From Alopecurus myosuroides (lineage: Eukaryota > Streptophyta > Magnoliopsida > Poales > Poaceae), in the NCBI GenBank assembly GCA_028641055.1, contig CM054058.1, forward strand, positions 88,795,927-88,859,926: DNA of 64,000 bases, given 5' to 3'. The notes under the pieces were generated by a model. The model was not told where the DNA came from. It was given only the letters and a program-made list of their open reading frames with translations, and did not search any database. Of the stretch, positions 23,202 through 36,882 are shown piece by piece. Both the position numbers and the translations under genes were made by a program. Within the stretch, counting starts at the first letter, position 1. Every line of letters starts with the position of its first letter.

Positions 23202-24198
23202 TCACACTTTGTTGGCGATCTTGAGCAGAACGTCGCAGAGCTCCCTGGGTCTGGAGCACATGGCCATGTGGTCAGCTCCGGCGATCTCCTCGGTCTCCGT
23301 GTCAGGGCTCAGGTTCACCATCCAGCGCTGCAACTCCGAGGACGTGCAAGCGTCCTCCCTGACCACCACGAACACCTTCTTCACCGATCCGTAGCTGGCC
23401 TCGGTGAGCAGCGTCTCGTCCTTGATGATCGGGTCGTCCACGAACTGGCTGCCCGGTCTCACCAGCATCGTGGCCAGGGTCAGATCCTGCGTGCCGTCAG
23501 AACCAGAGTCAGCGCTGTCAGTTCTAATTTGTAACGGTACACCATTTGGCACAAAAACGAACGGATTTTGGTTACCTCGGCTGAGCTTTGATCGTACAGT
23601 TTTGCCGCCAACAGTTTGGGGCCAAACACAACCGTGGTTCGAGGGCCTTGGCTGGTGTTCACAACCATCCTCTGGCTGTCCATGAAGAAATCGGGTTCCA
23701 TCCGTCTGAAGAACTAGTAGCAACAATCGCCGGGAAATCATCATCATCATCACTACCAAATTACTACGAGGGATTCACCTATTATGAACAACATGTGGTA
23801 ATTTACTAGCAAGTTCCATCGCTCACCTCGTCGAGGACGGAACCCAGGTGCCTGCCGGCGCACGGCATGCCGGCGGTCACGAACACGGCCGCCGCGACCT
23901 TGCGCGCGAACCGCTCCATGGCGAGCGCGAGGTTCAGCCCGCCGAGGCTGTGCCCCACCAGAACCAGCCTCTCGCCGTCGTCGGCACTGGCCACGGCATC
24001 GAGCAGCGGGCGCGAGTAGTCCTCGAAGGACGCCACCTCGTCCATGCGCGCCGGGTGCGCGCCGGACGCGGCGAGGTCGAGCGCCGTGACGCGGTGGCCC
24101 GCGGCGCGCAGCATCGGCACCAGCTTGTACCAGCACCACGCGCCATGGCAGAGGCCGTGGACGAGAATGAAGTGCGTGCCCCTGCTGCTCCCCTCCAT
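23202..24198 (-). CDS. Methylesterase/hydroxynitrile-lyase-type alpha/beta hydrolase
   Basis: Three exons: 24198-23827, 23713-23576 and 23486-23202, joined in phase 0 with GT-AG introns (795 nt, 264 residues, normal length for the family). I chose the Met at 24198 because it opens directly into the strand before [10 protein letters not shown] (residues 14-23); an in-frame Met 22 codons upstream (24264) would add a non-conserved extension. The nucleophile is Ser84 in GHSLGG, the acid is Asp215 in REDA, and the base is His243 in GADHMAM. The Asp-His spacing of 28 equals that of tobacco SABP2. Members of this plant family hydrolyse methyl esters of salicylate, jasmonate or indole-acetate in the cytosol, and some are hydroxynitrile lyases; the substrate here cannot be told from sequence. 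No signal peptide is seen. The triad and introns are intact, so it is probably functional. Confidence 0.9.
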
Positions 24199-24497
24199 TG
24201 GAGAGCAGTGCAGTGCGATCGATGCGGCGGGCCTGCAGTTGCCCTGTTTCTTGCAGTGCAGCACAGGCTGGACACTAGTGCGACAATAATAATGGAGTAG
24301 AAAGTACCAGACCGAGAACGTGGCAATATTGTCGTGTCATACTCGTGACCAAATTCCATCGAGCATTATCTCCAGGAAACAAAAAAAATGCAAAGTTTGA
24401 TACGGCATGTGCGGAGTCCCGCTCTGATACCGACTACTGTTCTCTTTCCCTAGAATAGGGGCCTTTGTCATGCTGTCCGGATATTCGAATTATACTA

Positions 24498-24600
24498 CTC
24501 CCTCCGATCCATATTAATAGGCGCTAAAGTGGATGTATTTAGACATGTTTTATTGCTAGATACATCCACTTCAGCGCCTATTAATATGGATCGAAGGGAG
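24498..24600. mobile_element. Stowaway MITE, 103 bp
   Basis: The terminal repeats begin CTCCCTCCGATCCATATTAA and pair along almost the whole element as a hairpin. TA duplications flank it at 24496-24497 and 24601-24602. The ends are the classic grass Stowaway (Tc1/mariner-derived) signature. Confidence 0.95.
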
Positions 24601-24602
24601 TA

Positions 24603-26290
24603 GCAAATATGCCCGTGCGTTGCAACGGAAGATGAAAATCAGTTTACGACCAATTTTAGTTTGTTGTTTCCTAAAAGATCACATGAAATGTTTCGGTCGA
24701 CATGAAGCCCTGAAAAATTGAAGCCCGGTTTTTGTTTTATTAATTATTCTTGCCCGGTTTTGACATGAAGCCCTGAAAAAATTGACAAACCACTGGATGC
24801 CCGGAATGAACTTGGCAAAAAATAGAAATTCGACTGCAAAAAAAATGGATATGTTGAGTTAATCAATACATCTTTACTTTAAAAAAAAAATCCTTATATC
24901 GATAGGGATGTATAGTTTCAAGCAGGACAATCTTCAGAGTGTGAGCCGAAAAAGAGCATGAAACATTGTGTACTTCTTTGCACTATATATTAGGGTTGTT
25001 TCTATATGAACTATTTTCCCTTGAGCCTGGTTGCTACTTCTTTCACCGGCCATGTGCGTACAATTGACCTATTATAGTTTCTTCCTAGCTGGCTAATGAG
25101 GTGATTTGTATGGTTACCACTGCTAGACGAACATGTGTTTTGTTCTTGGTGATGCAATTGAGTACCGGAAGGAGATCCTGTAAAAGATCAACGATCATCA
25201 GAATAAGTTGTAGCCATCTCCCTTAATCGTCACTGCCTCCATCCCTCCAACACCTACAAATTTCCACCTTTTGACTCCTATGTACATTTTACGCACGCTA
25301 GCACACTGCCATCCGCGTTAAGAAAGATTTTTGCCCGAGTGCATTGTCAAGCGCTATTGACCACGGGCACACTGGCAGTCTGGCTCACTGCCATCTCGCG
25401 TGAAGGAAGAACTTTGCCTTAGTGCACTGTCAAGTGCTATTGACCACAGGCCGTTGCGGTAACGTCGTTGCTGCCGCTGCACAGCAGTACGGTATCGGCC
25501 GGCGTGGAGACAGTCGTCGCAAATGAATTTGTACGTGATGTCGATTGGGAGCGCGGACCGGTTTATGCATGTACTTCTACTGGGCACTGGCTTGGCCGCC
25601 AACGCTCCCTGGTAACTCCGATGGCTGTTAGTATAGCCCCGATTTTTAATGCAATCTCACGGGGGCGTTCCAACAATGATCGTTCTTGATTTAGGCTTCG
25701 ATGGTGCGTAGGCGGCGTCGGCACAGGTCAACCTCGACGCCCATGAACACACACCGGTAGGCACGCCGGTCAGGCAGGTTGTAGTCTTCAACGTTCCGGA
25801 TGAGCGCCGAACGGTTGCAACTGATGGCCATCTCATCGTCGTCGAGACCTTGCGCTTTCTCTGATCATGTCGTTGGAGGTTAGCGGTTCAGCGGTGGCGG
25901 AAAAGAACCGGAGCAGCGACGACAACGAAAGATCGTGCGGCCGATGATGCCCTTGACCCGCGTCCAGGAGTTGCTCGGCTCGACCGCTTGCACCTCAAAC
26001 ATGACGTCTTGGATTTTTACTTAAGAGATACAGATTGCTGAAGGAAAACGTGTCGCCTTGTCATCTTTGGCTGGATCGGCCAGTCCATGCACTAACTGTG
26101 AGAGCGAAGCGATCGTGAGGGGGTCGCGCGAGCAGAAAGGCTGACGGGCAAAAAAAAAACTCGAAACGTTATGTAACTTACGGGTGGCAGTGGGGTAATT
26201 TTCATCAACTTTAGAGGTAAACATATTAGGTAGGAAAAAAATAACGAACGACGGAAACCTTGCTGCTTTTATTATTAGGTAAAGAGAAGG
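24603..26290. other. Unclassified region, possibly an old DNA transposon
   Basis: The left end carries TGCCCGTGCGTTGCAACGG near 24611 and the right end TTATTATTAGGTAAAGAGAA near 26269. I have a memory of these as recurrent ends in Triticeae repeats, but no terminal repeat or target duplication could be established. It contains a duplicated segment, TTGACCAC near 25355 and 25440 with related flanks, and the gene scrap listed separately. Confidence 0.3.
25700..26025 (-). pseudogene. Unidentified coding-like scrap
   Basis: On the minus strand one frame stays open for about 45 codons (roughly 25850 down to 25700), including LIRNVEDYNLPDRRAYR and a stop near 25695. A second frame upstream (about 26010-25930) includes EVQAVEPSNSWTRVK, which loosely recalls DUF295-type plant proteins. 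Frames do not join without shifts. I cannot name the gene. Confidence 0.25.
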
Positions 26291-29200
26291 TGATAACTAG
26301 ATTTATAGCGCCAATTGCATTAGGAAAACACTTATCCTAAGCTCGTTCGCTTCCTGGGTGGTTGCCCTGTGTTGTGCCTTCTGCTCCTATATTAAGCCCA
26401 ATAAGCTATAGATTTTTTGTCTGGACCAGTTTTATGTCTTTTAACCGAATGGAAAAGTTCAAGCTAATAACTAGCAGCAGCCGCACATATGCGTGTTTTC
26501 ACCGTGTTTATCCAATGTTGCGTACGTACTAAAATTTTGTAACAGTTTTGCCCATATTTATTGAGAAAGCACAAACAAGATGGTTCAATGTTTTTTCTGG
26601 ATGTTTTTCTAGACAAATACATGTGTATTTATAATTCATTTGGAATGATATGTTTATGCGCTCATTCACATGTTGTAAACATGTAATTTTTTTGTTGCTA
26701 CCGATTTACTTTTTTGTTGAAATACGTGATGATTTTTGTTGCAACTGAAACAGTGACAAATTATTTTGTTGCTTACCAAATTTTCTAATTGATGCAAATA
26801 ATTTTTTTGTTGCAATAGTTGTGATTTTTGTTGAATTGTTTAAAAAAAAATTTGCAACGCAATAACATATTGTTTAACTATTATTTGTAACATTACTTAT
26901 TTTTCGAAAAAAATTTGGACCAATTTGTTGCAATATTTTTTTGTACACGGGGCGATAATTTTTTTTGCGATACCAGGAATTTATTGTAATGGCAGTTTTG
27001 TTGTAATTACTGAGATGACCAGGGGCAACATAATATACATTTTCGTTTTAAGTAGGGCTGCTGTGGAGTGCGGGTTCTATATCCGATAAACAGGGGGCTA
27101 AAATGTAAAACTGTATTCTGTTGATTCAAACCATCGGATGAAGATCAGACGGCTCGCGTGCATTATCGAGTCGGCAATGGAAAACCAGTGTTCTCTTATA
27201 TATGTGATCTATTGATCCATTATAGTGTCCCACAAAATTTGAAAATGACATATATATTTATTTATATATATATATATATATCCTTGTATTACAAGATTCT
27301 TACTTGTGACCACATTACTAGTTGGTTTATATTCCATCAAGAAAAGAATAAACTTAATATTTTTCCACCATAGTTTGATTTTTCTTAGAACACCCTACAC
27401 TAGTATAAAACCTAGTATTATCGATGGTGTAAGCCGGTTATCCCTTAAAAAGAAAAACTGACTCGATGATATCACTTAGACGGACAATATTTGCGTGCTG
27501 AGTCTAATAATGTTTGCGTCGGCCAATATTGCTGGCTATCTCTAAAAATATTTTCATTACGCTCGTCGTCCAAACTAAACCGGCTCGGGTAAAACCTCAC
27601 ACGACCGAAAGTCTTGGTCGTCTCTAAAAGTATGAACTTTCGGAGACAGCTAGTATTTATGTCCGCCTACATGCAGTCTAGAGTCGGTGTTTATTAAAGG
27701 CTGGCTTGTTAAACGTTTCGAGACGTCAGTAATAATGACCGTCTAAGGTGTCCTTCATGTGTTGTTATATCCATCGACAGGTCTTCTCGAGCACCTAGCT
27801 AGCATGAATTAGCAGAGCACAGATGGAGGGGCGTCGAGAGGTGCATTCTTTCTTGTCCATTTTTTGTGCATAGGAATAATAATATATATCAATTTTGACT
27901 CAAAACATACTAATTAAGCCATCTAACTAATCATAACATAGAGATTATAACGGCGACTAGAATAATAACAACGCCAAAGGCATATCTTAGAATTATTTAT
28001 TTTTGGACAGCATAATTTTGTATCTTCTTCATCTTTATCCTAGTTGCTTGCGCATTGATCTTGTGTCCAACGGTGATATTGTCTAACTGCAACTCTTGTT
28101 CCATTTTCGTGTCTACAACTTTCAGCATATTTTCCTGCATCTTCTCAATCTTCTCTTCAGCTCTTCGGCTATGGTTAACTTCTCTTCGGTCTTGTTCCTC
28201 TATTCATCATATTTCCCCTTATCTTCACTTGTAAGGTTTAATTCTTCTAAAATTAGTAATTTTCCTTCTAGACAATGTTGAAACTCGGCACATCCATCCT
28301 CAATACCACATTCACACGTTGATTCCTAAAATAATTTGAAACCCTGTTGAATCTATAAAAATCATAGAAAAAAATCACACTCAAAGTAGCTCCAGATGAC
28401 CTCATCCGACGAGGAGGTGCACATCCCGACGGTTCCAAGGAGGTCACCATCGTGGTTCGTAACCATGGTGAAGGGCTGCGGACGAATAGGTGTCGCATGG
28501 CGGACGGCGCTAGGCAGGTGGAAGCCGGAGGCAGATGAGAAGTAGTCAGTGGCGGATCTTTAGGGAGCAGAGAGGAGGCACGCGCAGTCAGATCTTGAGG
28601 GGAGAGATAAGAGAGTGGAGATTAACAGGTTGGGAGCATATTGATCTATATAGATAATAGACAATATTCGGGCCATCCGAATTTTCCCGTGGGTTCCATC
28701 TTTCTCTTTATAATTTCTATGGTAAACAATTGTTATTCTCTAAAATAAAAAAGGCTTATTATCTAAAATAAAAGTCATTCATATTTAATTAGTTCCAAAT
28801 ATTAATGTAAATTCTTATGCATACAGACCGAGAATGGATGTGATGCAGACATGATCGTTGGGTAACCCCAAGTGGAAGGTACGATGTAGTCTAGCGAAAA
28901 TTAGAAAATTAAACGTATAGAGTATTGAAAAGTAATAAAAGTAAAAAGTGTACAGCAAGGAAATAATGGTGAAAGTACTTGAAAGAAGATTGCAATAATG
29001 AGAAAAATAGGATCGGGGGACATACTTTCACTAGTGGTGTCTCTCCAAAGAAAACAAACATGTTGGATGAACAAATTACAGCTGGGCAATTAAAAATCAT
29101 GAACGTGTAACAATACTATTATGACAAGATATAGTTCACGGGTTCTAGGCATTACGTCAAGGCATATGGACCGCAAGAAAGCTATCCAGCAAATCTATAT

Positions 29201-29445
29201 GGTATTAAATTGCAAAAACGAAGTGATTGCTTTGTGTGCAACAGACAAATGCATTAAGAACAATACGTAATGTAAGCAATGGTCCTTGTCCGTAGACAAT
29301 AGCACCGCTGTCTTCTCCCTAGTAGCAACAGCACATCCCCCATCCATCATGTTTCTGTCACTCGAGCACAGATGTAAGGAAAGCATGAACCCACTATCTA
29401 GCATAGAAACTCTCTCTTTGAGGTGAAAACAACTATGTGGCCAAG
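26291..29445. other. AT-rich intergenic DNA, no gene supported
   Basis: It includes a T-rich tract with repeated TTTGTTGCAA units at about 26690-26960, and CACTAGT near 27399 and 29030 that could be CACTA-type ends but share only seven bases. Short ORFs in this region have no motifs or homologous look. No RNA gene was recognised. Confidence 0.4.
27247..27282. repeat. TA-rich microsatellite
   Basis: ATATATTTATTT passes into a run of TA dinucleotides ending near 27281. Confidence 0.85.
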
Positions 29446-29450
29446 GTATC

Positions 29451-29976
29451 TGTCGGATATATACCGATTAGGGGTATATCCGGCATTGTCCTAAAGAGCC
29501 GGATTACCAGGGTGGCCTGATTGGTAATGGATCACAGTCCATTAGGCGGCCCAGTAAGCTGACACGCAGAAGCCGGATTCTAGAAAAACCCGAACCACGA
29601 CCCAAGTGGTGCGACTTGGACTAGAAGGCGATACTTAACGTAGTCTTCTAGGTTTCCTTTCTGTAAGTCCTAACTCGGCTACCTACATAAAGCCGGACGG
29701 GAGAGAAGAAAGACACAGACAAATTAGCCAGAAGCCAACTCGCCGAGAAGTTGATCCTCGTCGAGTTAGCGAAACCCTTCTCACATTGTACTTTCTATAC
29801 TTCAGGCTTCAGACCTGATTTAGTGAGATTGCAGGAGTAGAAACGTCGCCTAGTTGCGACGTACCGAACCTGGGTAAATTTGGTGTTCCTGGTTGTCGTA
29901 CTATCACGTCCCCCCACGTCTCTACCAGTAGTCTCGTGGAACCCCCGTCTATGAACTCTACTACGATGTCTCGACA
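29451..29976 (+). repeat. 5' LTR of Tat-lineage gypsy element, 526 bp
   Basis: It begins TGTCGGATATATACC and ends GTCTCGACA. A primer-binding-like TTGGCGGCCACCG follows at once. The left target site would be GTATC (29446-29450). No second copy of this LTR occurs in the window, so the element has lost its 3' LTR or continues in rearranged form elsewhere. Confidence 0.75.
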
Positions 29977-30306
29977 ATTGGCGGCCACCGTGGGGCCGGC
30001 GACGTCAGGCGTTATGTTTTGATCGGGGATACTCGGCGGAATCGGCAGTACCATAACTGTCAGAAGCTTGGAATTCGACAACGACGTCAGACGCTTCCTC
30101 GACAATGGATCGTACATGCCAGCGCGGAATCATCTGGTAAGTGCCTGCGTTTTACCTATTGGATCTGCAAACATCTTTATCGGATCAACTGCGGAAGCAA
30201 TGGGATTCTGTGGTGGAAGCAAATTTATCCCACCCGCCCTATACCCAGTTGAAGAAAACTATGACGCCGGATTTTGCTCAAAACGAAGGAAATTCCTGTT
30301 CCACTA

Positions 30307-32198
30307 ATGTCAGAGCAGGACGAACGTGATTTAATTCAAACTCCAGTGGGACGTGACGAACCCCCTGAAGTGTTGGAAGCCAGGAGACAAGCTCTCCAAC
30401 GGCAGCAGCAACATCTATTCAGAACTCGGGAAAACCTCCTAAAAACCCAGGCTGGCATTAAGTTGTAGCAGGAAGAAATAGAGGAGTACGAAAGAAGGAA
30501 TAGATCTGGCATAAAACCTACACGGTTACCCGGAATCGCAACACCGGAAGTATTGCCGCCAAAGGAACGGTTCCTGGAAAAAGCAAGTAAACGGCAGAGA
30601 TGCCAAGGGCGAACGTGTATACAAAACCACAGCAGAAAACGCGGAAGCCGCATTCGCCATCCTCAATGATGATCTGTACTCCAATGACGAAAAGCTTCAA
30701 GGGGTGTATGCTTTATTAGGAAAGGCATTGCAACAGCAACAGCGAGGGCAGGCAAGATCAGGGAAGTTGCACGACGACTCGGCCCTATGCAAAACTGCCA
30801 CATGCGCGGGTGGAGCACCTGGACCTGGCGAACCTGGAGATATTAGGCAATTCCAAAGAGAAGAAAGGAGACCCGAGAAAGGACAAGAAAATTCCAGATC
30901 ATAAGGATGCAGCGTCCAGGACAGGATCCCATCCGCCGAAAGGTGGAATTAACCCCCGAGATCGGGAGGAACAAAACCGGAAACACGGAAATGCAATGCC
31001 GCCTCCAAGACGCCCAGCTGAAAAAGCCGGAAGATACGACATTCCTCACAGGCGTGAGAGATCCCGTACTCCTCCTAGGAACAAAGGAAGGCCAAGGAGT
31101 AGAACTCCACCTTATTCCAAAGGACATGACAACGGACGAAATAGGGATAATCCCGGAAAAGCGCACTCGCGCAACAACGGTAAACAAAGGAGCAGATCCC
31201 CTTCTGTCCATTCAGCCGGCAGATTTTCCGTTCACGCTGATAAAACGGAAATAGATGATCTATACTTTGGACCTAAGTGTTTCACTGACAGGATCCGGAG
31301 AATAACTCTACATTCTGGCTTTGCCAAAGTTGGTCCAACATATCAAAAAAAAATCGGCAGTACAAACCCGGATACCTGGCTCTCAGACTACTATACAGCC
31401 GTCCAGATTAACAAAGGAACAGATCTAGAGGCGGTAAAATTCCTCCCCCTAATGTTGCTGGATGGAGCCAGAGATTGGATCAACAGGCTTCCGTCAAGAA
31501 CATTGGATAGTTGGGATGATATGGCTAGAGTATTCACTTAGAATTTTCGGGAAACATACAAACGCCCCAAAAACATCAACCAGCTAAACCGTTGCATCCA
31601 GTTTGAAGATGAGTCATATGTCGACTTTATCTCAAGATGGACTGCAATGAAAAACAGCTGCTCTGGAGTAAGTGATGTACAGGGAGTGCATTCTTTCATC
31701 AACGGCTTAAAACCCGGCCTCGTACCGTTCATGGTTGGTTCAAAGGAGCACAAAGATCTCGGATCTATGCTTACTACCGCCAATGAGCATGCAGCGGCTG
31801 AAGACGATATTAGAGCGAGAGGTGGAAATATGGATGCTTTGGCCCAGGCCAAAAAGACGCCTCGTTCTGAGAAAAAATCTAGTCCAGAAGCACAGCCAAA
31901 GCCCAAAGAAGTTAATTTAGCCTTTGGAAAGGATAGTGGAAGCAAATGGAAAGGAAAAAGCACGGAATCTATCTCCTACTCAAAGGAAGAGTGGGAAAAG
32001 ATTAAGTCGGAAAACTGTGTCCACCATTCGCAATTTGGGAAACCTACCCATACCAATGCGCAATGCCGGCTTAATAAGCATATGAAAGGCACTGCAGGAT
32101 CCGGGAACAAGGGGAAGAGTTCCAAGAGGAAATTCTCCAAGCAAAAGCTAGAAGCTAAAAAAGAAGACAGTGAATCGGACACTGATGAAAAAATCTAG
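30307..32198 (+). pseudogene. gag of Tat-lineage element, broken
   Basis: The N-terminal part is charged and Gln-rich (from Met at 30307). A conserved Tat-type gag core lies at about 31250-31800, followed by a Lys-rich nucleocapsid-like tail with a spaced Cys/His motif near 32020. Stops at about 30466 and 31539 and frame changes near 30500-30810 break it. Homology is judged from the arrangement and the pol that follows. Confidence 0.65.
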
Positions 32199-32449
32199 GA
32201 ACAGCAGCGAAAAGGCGAACCAAAATTCCCGAGAGTTGATGGAGAATGTAACCTAACTTTCCTGGCAACTCCTTCAGCAAAAGTGGCAAAGAGAACACTT
32301 CGAGAAATAAACGCGGTTGTTCCACCAACCCCCAAATTCTTGAAGTACTCGAACACGCCAATTACCTGGGATCAGTCTGATCATCCCGAAATATCCTAGG
32401 ACCCGGCACACAAGCTCTAATTGTACGCCCTATTGTTCAAAACACTAGG

Positions 32450-35400
32450 CTAAAAAGAGTGATGATGGATGGAGGATCTAGTATCAATATCATGTACCTG
32501 GATACACTGAAGCACATACGAATCTCCTAGACCCAGCTCAATCATAGCAACATACATTTCCAGGGCATCGTTCCGGGCAGACAAGCAAAAAATTTCCCTA
32601 GATGTAACCTTTGGAGAAAAAGAGCATTTCCGACAGGAAAAAAAATATCTTTCGAGGTGGTGCCGTTCGAAAGTGTATACCATGCAATACTAGGACGTCC
32701 AGCTTTCGCCAAATTCATGGCAAGGTCATGTTATATTTATAACAAGCTAAAGAAGTCAGGGCCAAAAGGAGGATTAATCACCATATCGGGAGACTTCAAA
32801 TTGGCAAACGAGCTGGAAAAAGGAAACGCCCTTTGCGCCGAAAAAGTGATAGCAAAGGAGGAATTAAAAGAGCTGGCGAAAGAAGTATCGCCGACAGAAA
32901 TGTCGGTAGGAAAAGAAAGTCAGAAGTCGGCAGACAGTTTCAAAGCTTCCGAGAATACAAGACAGGTTATCTTAGATCCCAAAGATCCGACAAAATTTGT
33001 CGTAGTGGGGACTGGGATGACTGACAAATAGGAAAGCGCGCTCATCAATTTCCTCTGTGAGAACTGGGATATTTTTGCCTGGTGTCCTACGGACATGCCG
33101 GGTGTACCCAGGGAACTTGTTGAGCATCAACTAAAAGTGATTCCAGGATCAAAACCCGTCAAACAAGGTCTCCGTCGATTTGACGGAAGTAGGCGGAAGG
33201 CTATTGGCAAGGAAATTATCCGACTTTTAGCAGCAGATTTTATCCGAGAAGTTATACATACTAATTGGTCTGCGAACCCAGTACTAGTCCCGAAGAAAGA
33301 TAAAACTGATCTTAGTATGTATATAGATTACACCGGTCTAAACAAATTGTGTGCACAAGATAGGTTCGCGTTACCACGAATCGATCAAATAATAGATGCC
33401 ACTGCTGGCTCTGAGATTTTATGATTTTTGGATGCTTATCCCGGGTACCATCAAATACGTATGAAGGAGGAAGATCAAATCAAAACTTCCTTCATAACCC
33501 CGTATGGAACATACTATTACATAACCATGCCTTTTGGCTTGAAGAACGCAGCTGCAACATATCAGGGTTGCATGCAACGTTGTTTGCATAGTCAGATTGG
33601 CAAAAACGTACACGTTTACGTGGACGATATTGCTGTCGTTTCCAAGGAAAAGGATACACTCCTTGAAGATCTACGAGAAACTTTCGAAAATTTGCGCACT
33701 TATAAAATGAAGTTGAATCCATTAAAGTGCATATTCGGGGTTCCCTCAGGAAAACTTCTGGGTTTTATCGTTTCTCACAGAGGAATAGAATTAAATCCGA
33801 AAAAGATCAAGGCAATCTTGGACATCTCAAAGCCTACGTGCTTAAAAGATGTACAAAGATTGACGGGTTTTGCAGCCGCAGTCAGCCGGTTTATAAGCCG
33901 GCTAGGAGACAAAGCTCTGTCATTATACAAATTGTTGAAGAAATCCGACAAAATTGAGTGGACAGAAGAGGCGGAAAAAGCATTAACCCTATTAAAAGAA
34001 ACCTTGATGAAACCTCCAATTTTGGCATCACCAAAAAACGAAGAAACCATGTTATTGTATCTTACAGCGACAAGCAGGGTTATTAGCACAGTGATAGTTG
34101 TGGAGAGACGAAAGGAAGAACAAAGCATGCTAGATCAATACCACGTGTATTATGTCAGCGAAGTATTTTCCGAGTCTAAACAAAGGTATCCACACAATCA
34201 AAAGCTGGCATATGGCATATTTTTTGCATCTCGAAAACTCCGCCATTATTTTCAAGGACATTCCATAACAGTGGTATGTAAAGCACCACTAGGGGATATT
34301 ATTAGCAATGCGGATGCAATAGGCCGAGTAGCCAAATGGGGCATCGAGCTAGCCGCGTTCGACATTAAGTACCAACCCCGGACGGCAATCAAATCCCAGG
34401 CGTTAGCAGATTTCTTCGTTGATTGGACAGAATCAATGGAAAACACACCAATGCCGGAGTCGGAATATTGGGTCATGCACTTTTACGGATCCAAGATGAT
34501 TGAAGGCGCTGGAGCTGGTGTAGTGCTAAAATCCCCAAAAGGTGATAATATGGAGTATGTATTACAAATACACTTCAACGCCAGTAATAACGTGGCAGAA
34601 TACGAAGCTTTGCTTCATGGCTTGCACATTGCAAAAGTAATAGGTGTCAAACGAATACTATGCTATGGTGATTCAGATTTAGTACAACATCAGCTAAACC
34701 AAACATGGGACGCCAAAAGCCCCATCATGGCCGAATATCGGAGAACGGTAGACGAGTTTTCCATTTGCTTCCTGGGATTTGAAGTACTTCATATCAAAAG
34801 GGAAGAAAATTGGAACGCGGATGCATTAGCCCGCATGGGCTCGAAAAGAGTGAAAACCCTACCACCGGGTGTGTTTGTCCAACATTTGCATGAACCATCG
34901 ATCAAAGGTGGAGATGTTGTTTATCCTCTCGGGTCCGAGTCAATTGAAGTCCTGCTTGTTAACCCGGATTGGACAATTCCATATTTAAACTTCTTAGTTG
35001 ATCAGAATTTCCCGGATGGAGCAGATGAGGTCTTGCAAAGACAGATACAACATCGATGCAAAGGATATACGGTAATTAATTGTTGCATGTATAAACGCAA
35101 CACTGTTGGAATTTTTCAGCGATGTATTTTGCCAGAAGAAGGCCGGGAAATCCTGCAAGAAATCCACGTAGGAGATTGCGGACATCATGCTCAATCAAAA
35201 AGCATAGTCAAAAAAGCATTTTGTGCAGGGTTATTCTGGCAAACAGCCAAGACAGACGCCGAACATATAGTAAATAAATGCGCCGAATGTCAGTATTACG
35301 TCAAGCAGACGAATATGCCAGCCCAAGCACTCAAAACTATCCCTATCACATGGCCATTTGCGGTCTGGGGGCTAGATATGATGGGACCATCCAAAACTGC

Positions 35401-36259
35401 AAGAGATGGACTCACACATCTACTTGTTGCGGTAGATAAGTATACCAAGTGGGTGGAGGCAAAACCCATCAAAAAACTTGGCGTTGTGACTGCCAGAAAT
35501 TTCATCATTGACGTAGTCATGAGATACGGCGTTCCACACAGCATAATCACAGACAACGGGAAAAATTTCTCAATTGGAGAGTTGGCAAAATATTGCCGAC
35601 AAACGGGAATACGCCTAGATCTTGCATCTGTTGCACACCCACAATCTAATGGGCAGGTTAAAAGAATGAATAGCTCAGTCCTGCAGGGAATACGCCCAAG
35701 ACTCGAATCTCCTCTTCATAGGGCAGCTAGAGTATGGGTGGAGGAATTACCTTCCATGCTTTGGAGTATTCAAACGACGCCAAATAGATCAACAGGGCAA
35801 CCCCCGTTTTTCCTGGTCTACGGCACAGAAGCAGTGCTTCCAACGGACATGCTCCATGATAACCCAAGAGTGCAGGCTTACGATGACTCGGATTCCGAAA
35901 ACGCACGACAGGATGTCGTCGATCTTTTAGAAGAAGAACGAGACCTTGTGCTCCAAAGATCCTCCATTTATCAGCAGGGATTACGACACTATCATAGTCG
36001 GAAAATCAGACACCGTTCTTTCAAAGAAGGTGACTTAGTGCTAAGATTGGTGCAAGAAAGGAAGAACAAGTTAGCCCCAGTTTGAGAGGGACCATTCGTC
36101 ATTAGCAAAGCTATGAAAAATGGATCTTACTATCTTGTAGATATTCGGGATATGGAGGATGATCCCAAAAGACCGAATCGCAAAAGAAAGAGAAAGATAG
36201 ATGTCAAACTGGGAGAGACAAAGAGAACCTGGAGCATCCAGCAGTTACGTCCCTTCTAA
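32450..36259 (+). pseudogene. pol of Tat-lineage element, broken: PR, RT, RNase H, second RNase H, integrase
   Basis: Protease is seen near 32460 (MMDGGSS active site). RT runs from about 33100, with a stop at 33421-33423 and YVDD near 33620. The standard RNase H follows, then from about 34460 a second, plant-type RNase H domain, the mark of the Tat lineage. The integrase has the HHCC finger near 35170-35290, the first two catalytic Asp (LDMMG, TDNG) and the end of the coding region after a stop at 36083. The second RNase H shows FYGS where FDGS is expected, and integrase shows GQVKR where GQVER is expected, so catalytic Asp and Glu are lost. Together with stops this element cannot transpose itself. 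Confidence 0.85.
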
Positions 36260-36882
36260 ACTTAGTTCAATTTCTATGTAAACATCTTTGAGATCATGAA
36301 AATAAAGTTGTCGGAATTCATGCATTTATGTTTTTATATGTTTATTATAGTACAAAGCATAAATCTGCCTTATCTATTTCCCAACGATCTTTCAAAATAC
36401 TCAATGTTAACCCGAATTGTGCCTGCGTGCTCGGAGTTAAAAAAAACTGAATGATTTGCGGCCAAAGGGGGCTTAAGGAAATCCATATTGTGCCTGCGTG
36501 CCGAATTTCATACAAATTTCAAAATTCCTTAATTTTTCTGTAAGTATTATCTGATTGTTTTTATGTTGGGTCACTGAAGTTAGTAAGTAAAGATGCCTTT
36601 AGTACGATCCATGTTTCAGAGTTTCGACTGATCGGTTATACCCAGTCACTTGGTGTGAAGATTATGTACTATCGAGCCATTTCAAACACTAAGGACAGTT
36701 AAGACATGTAAACCAGAGAACTTAGAAGATAAAGGAATTGAAATCCGGAAAACTTGCAAAGACTTATAAATTAAACTGCAAAAGCGGAGTACTTGTTTAT
36801 ACAAATTATAGATAGCATTACAATGAATACTAGATTGTGAGAATGGTAATGCTTCTATTTTTGCCTGCCTTCTACCCAGGAC
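36260..36882. other. Non-coding spacer of the Tat element
   Basis: This lies between the pol end and the antisense ORF. It includes two similar passages with GTGCCTGCGTGC near 36420 and 36488. No coding sequence is supported. Confidence 0.5.

Noticed and set aside
27399..29037. CACTAGT at both ends, suggesting a CACTA transposon
   Set aside because: The shared ends are only seven bases, a near-palindrome, with no transposase and no clear 3-bp duplication.
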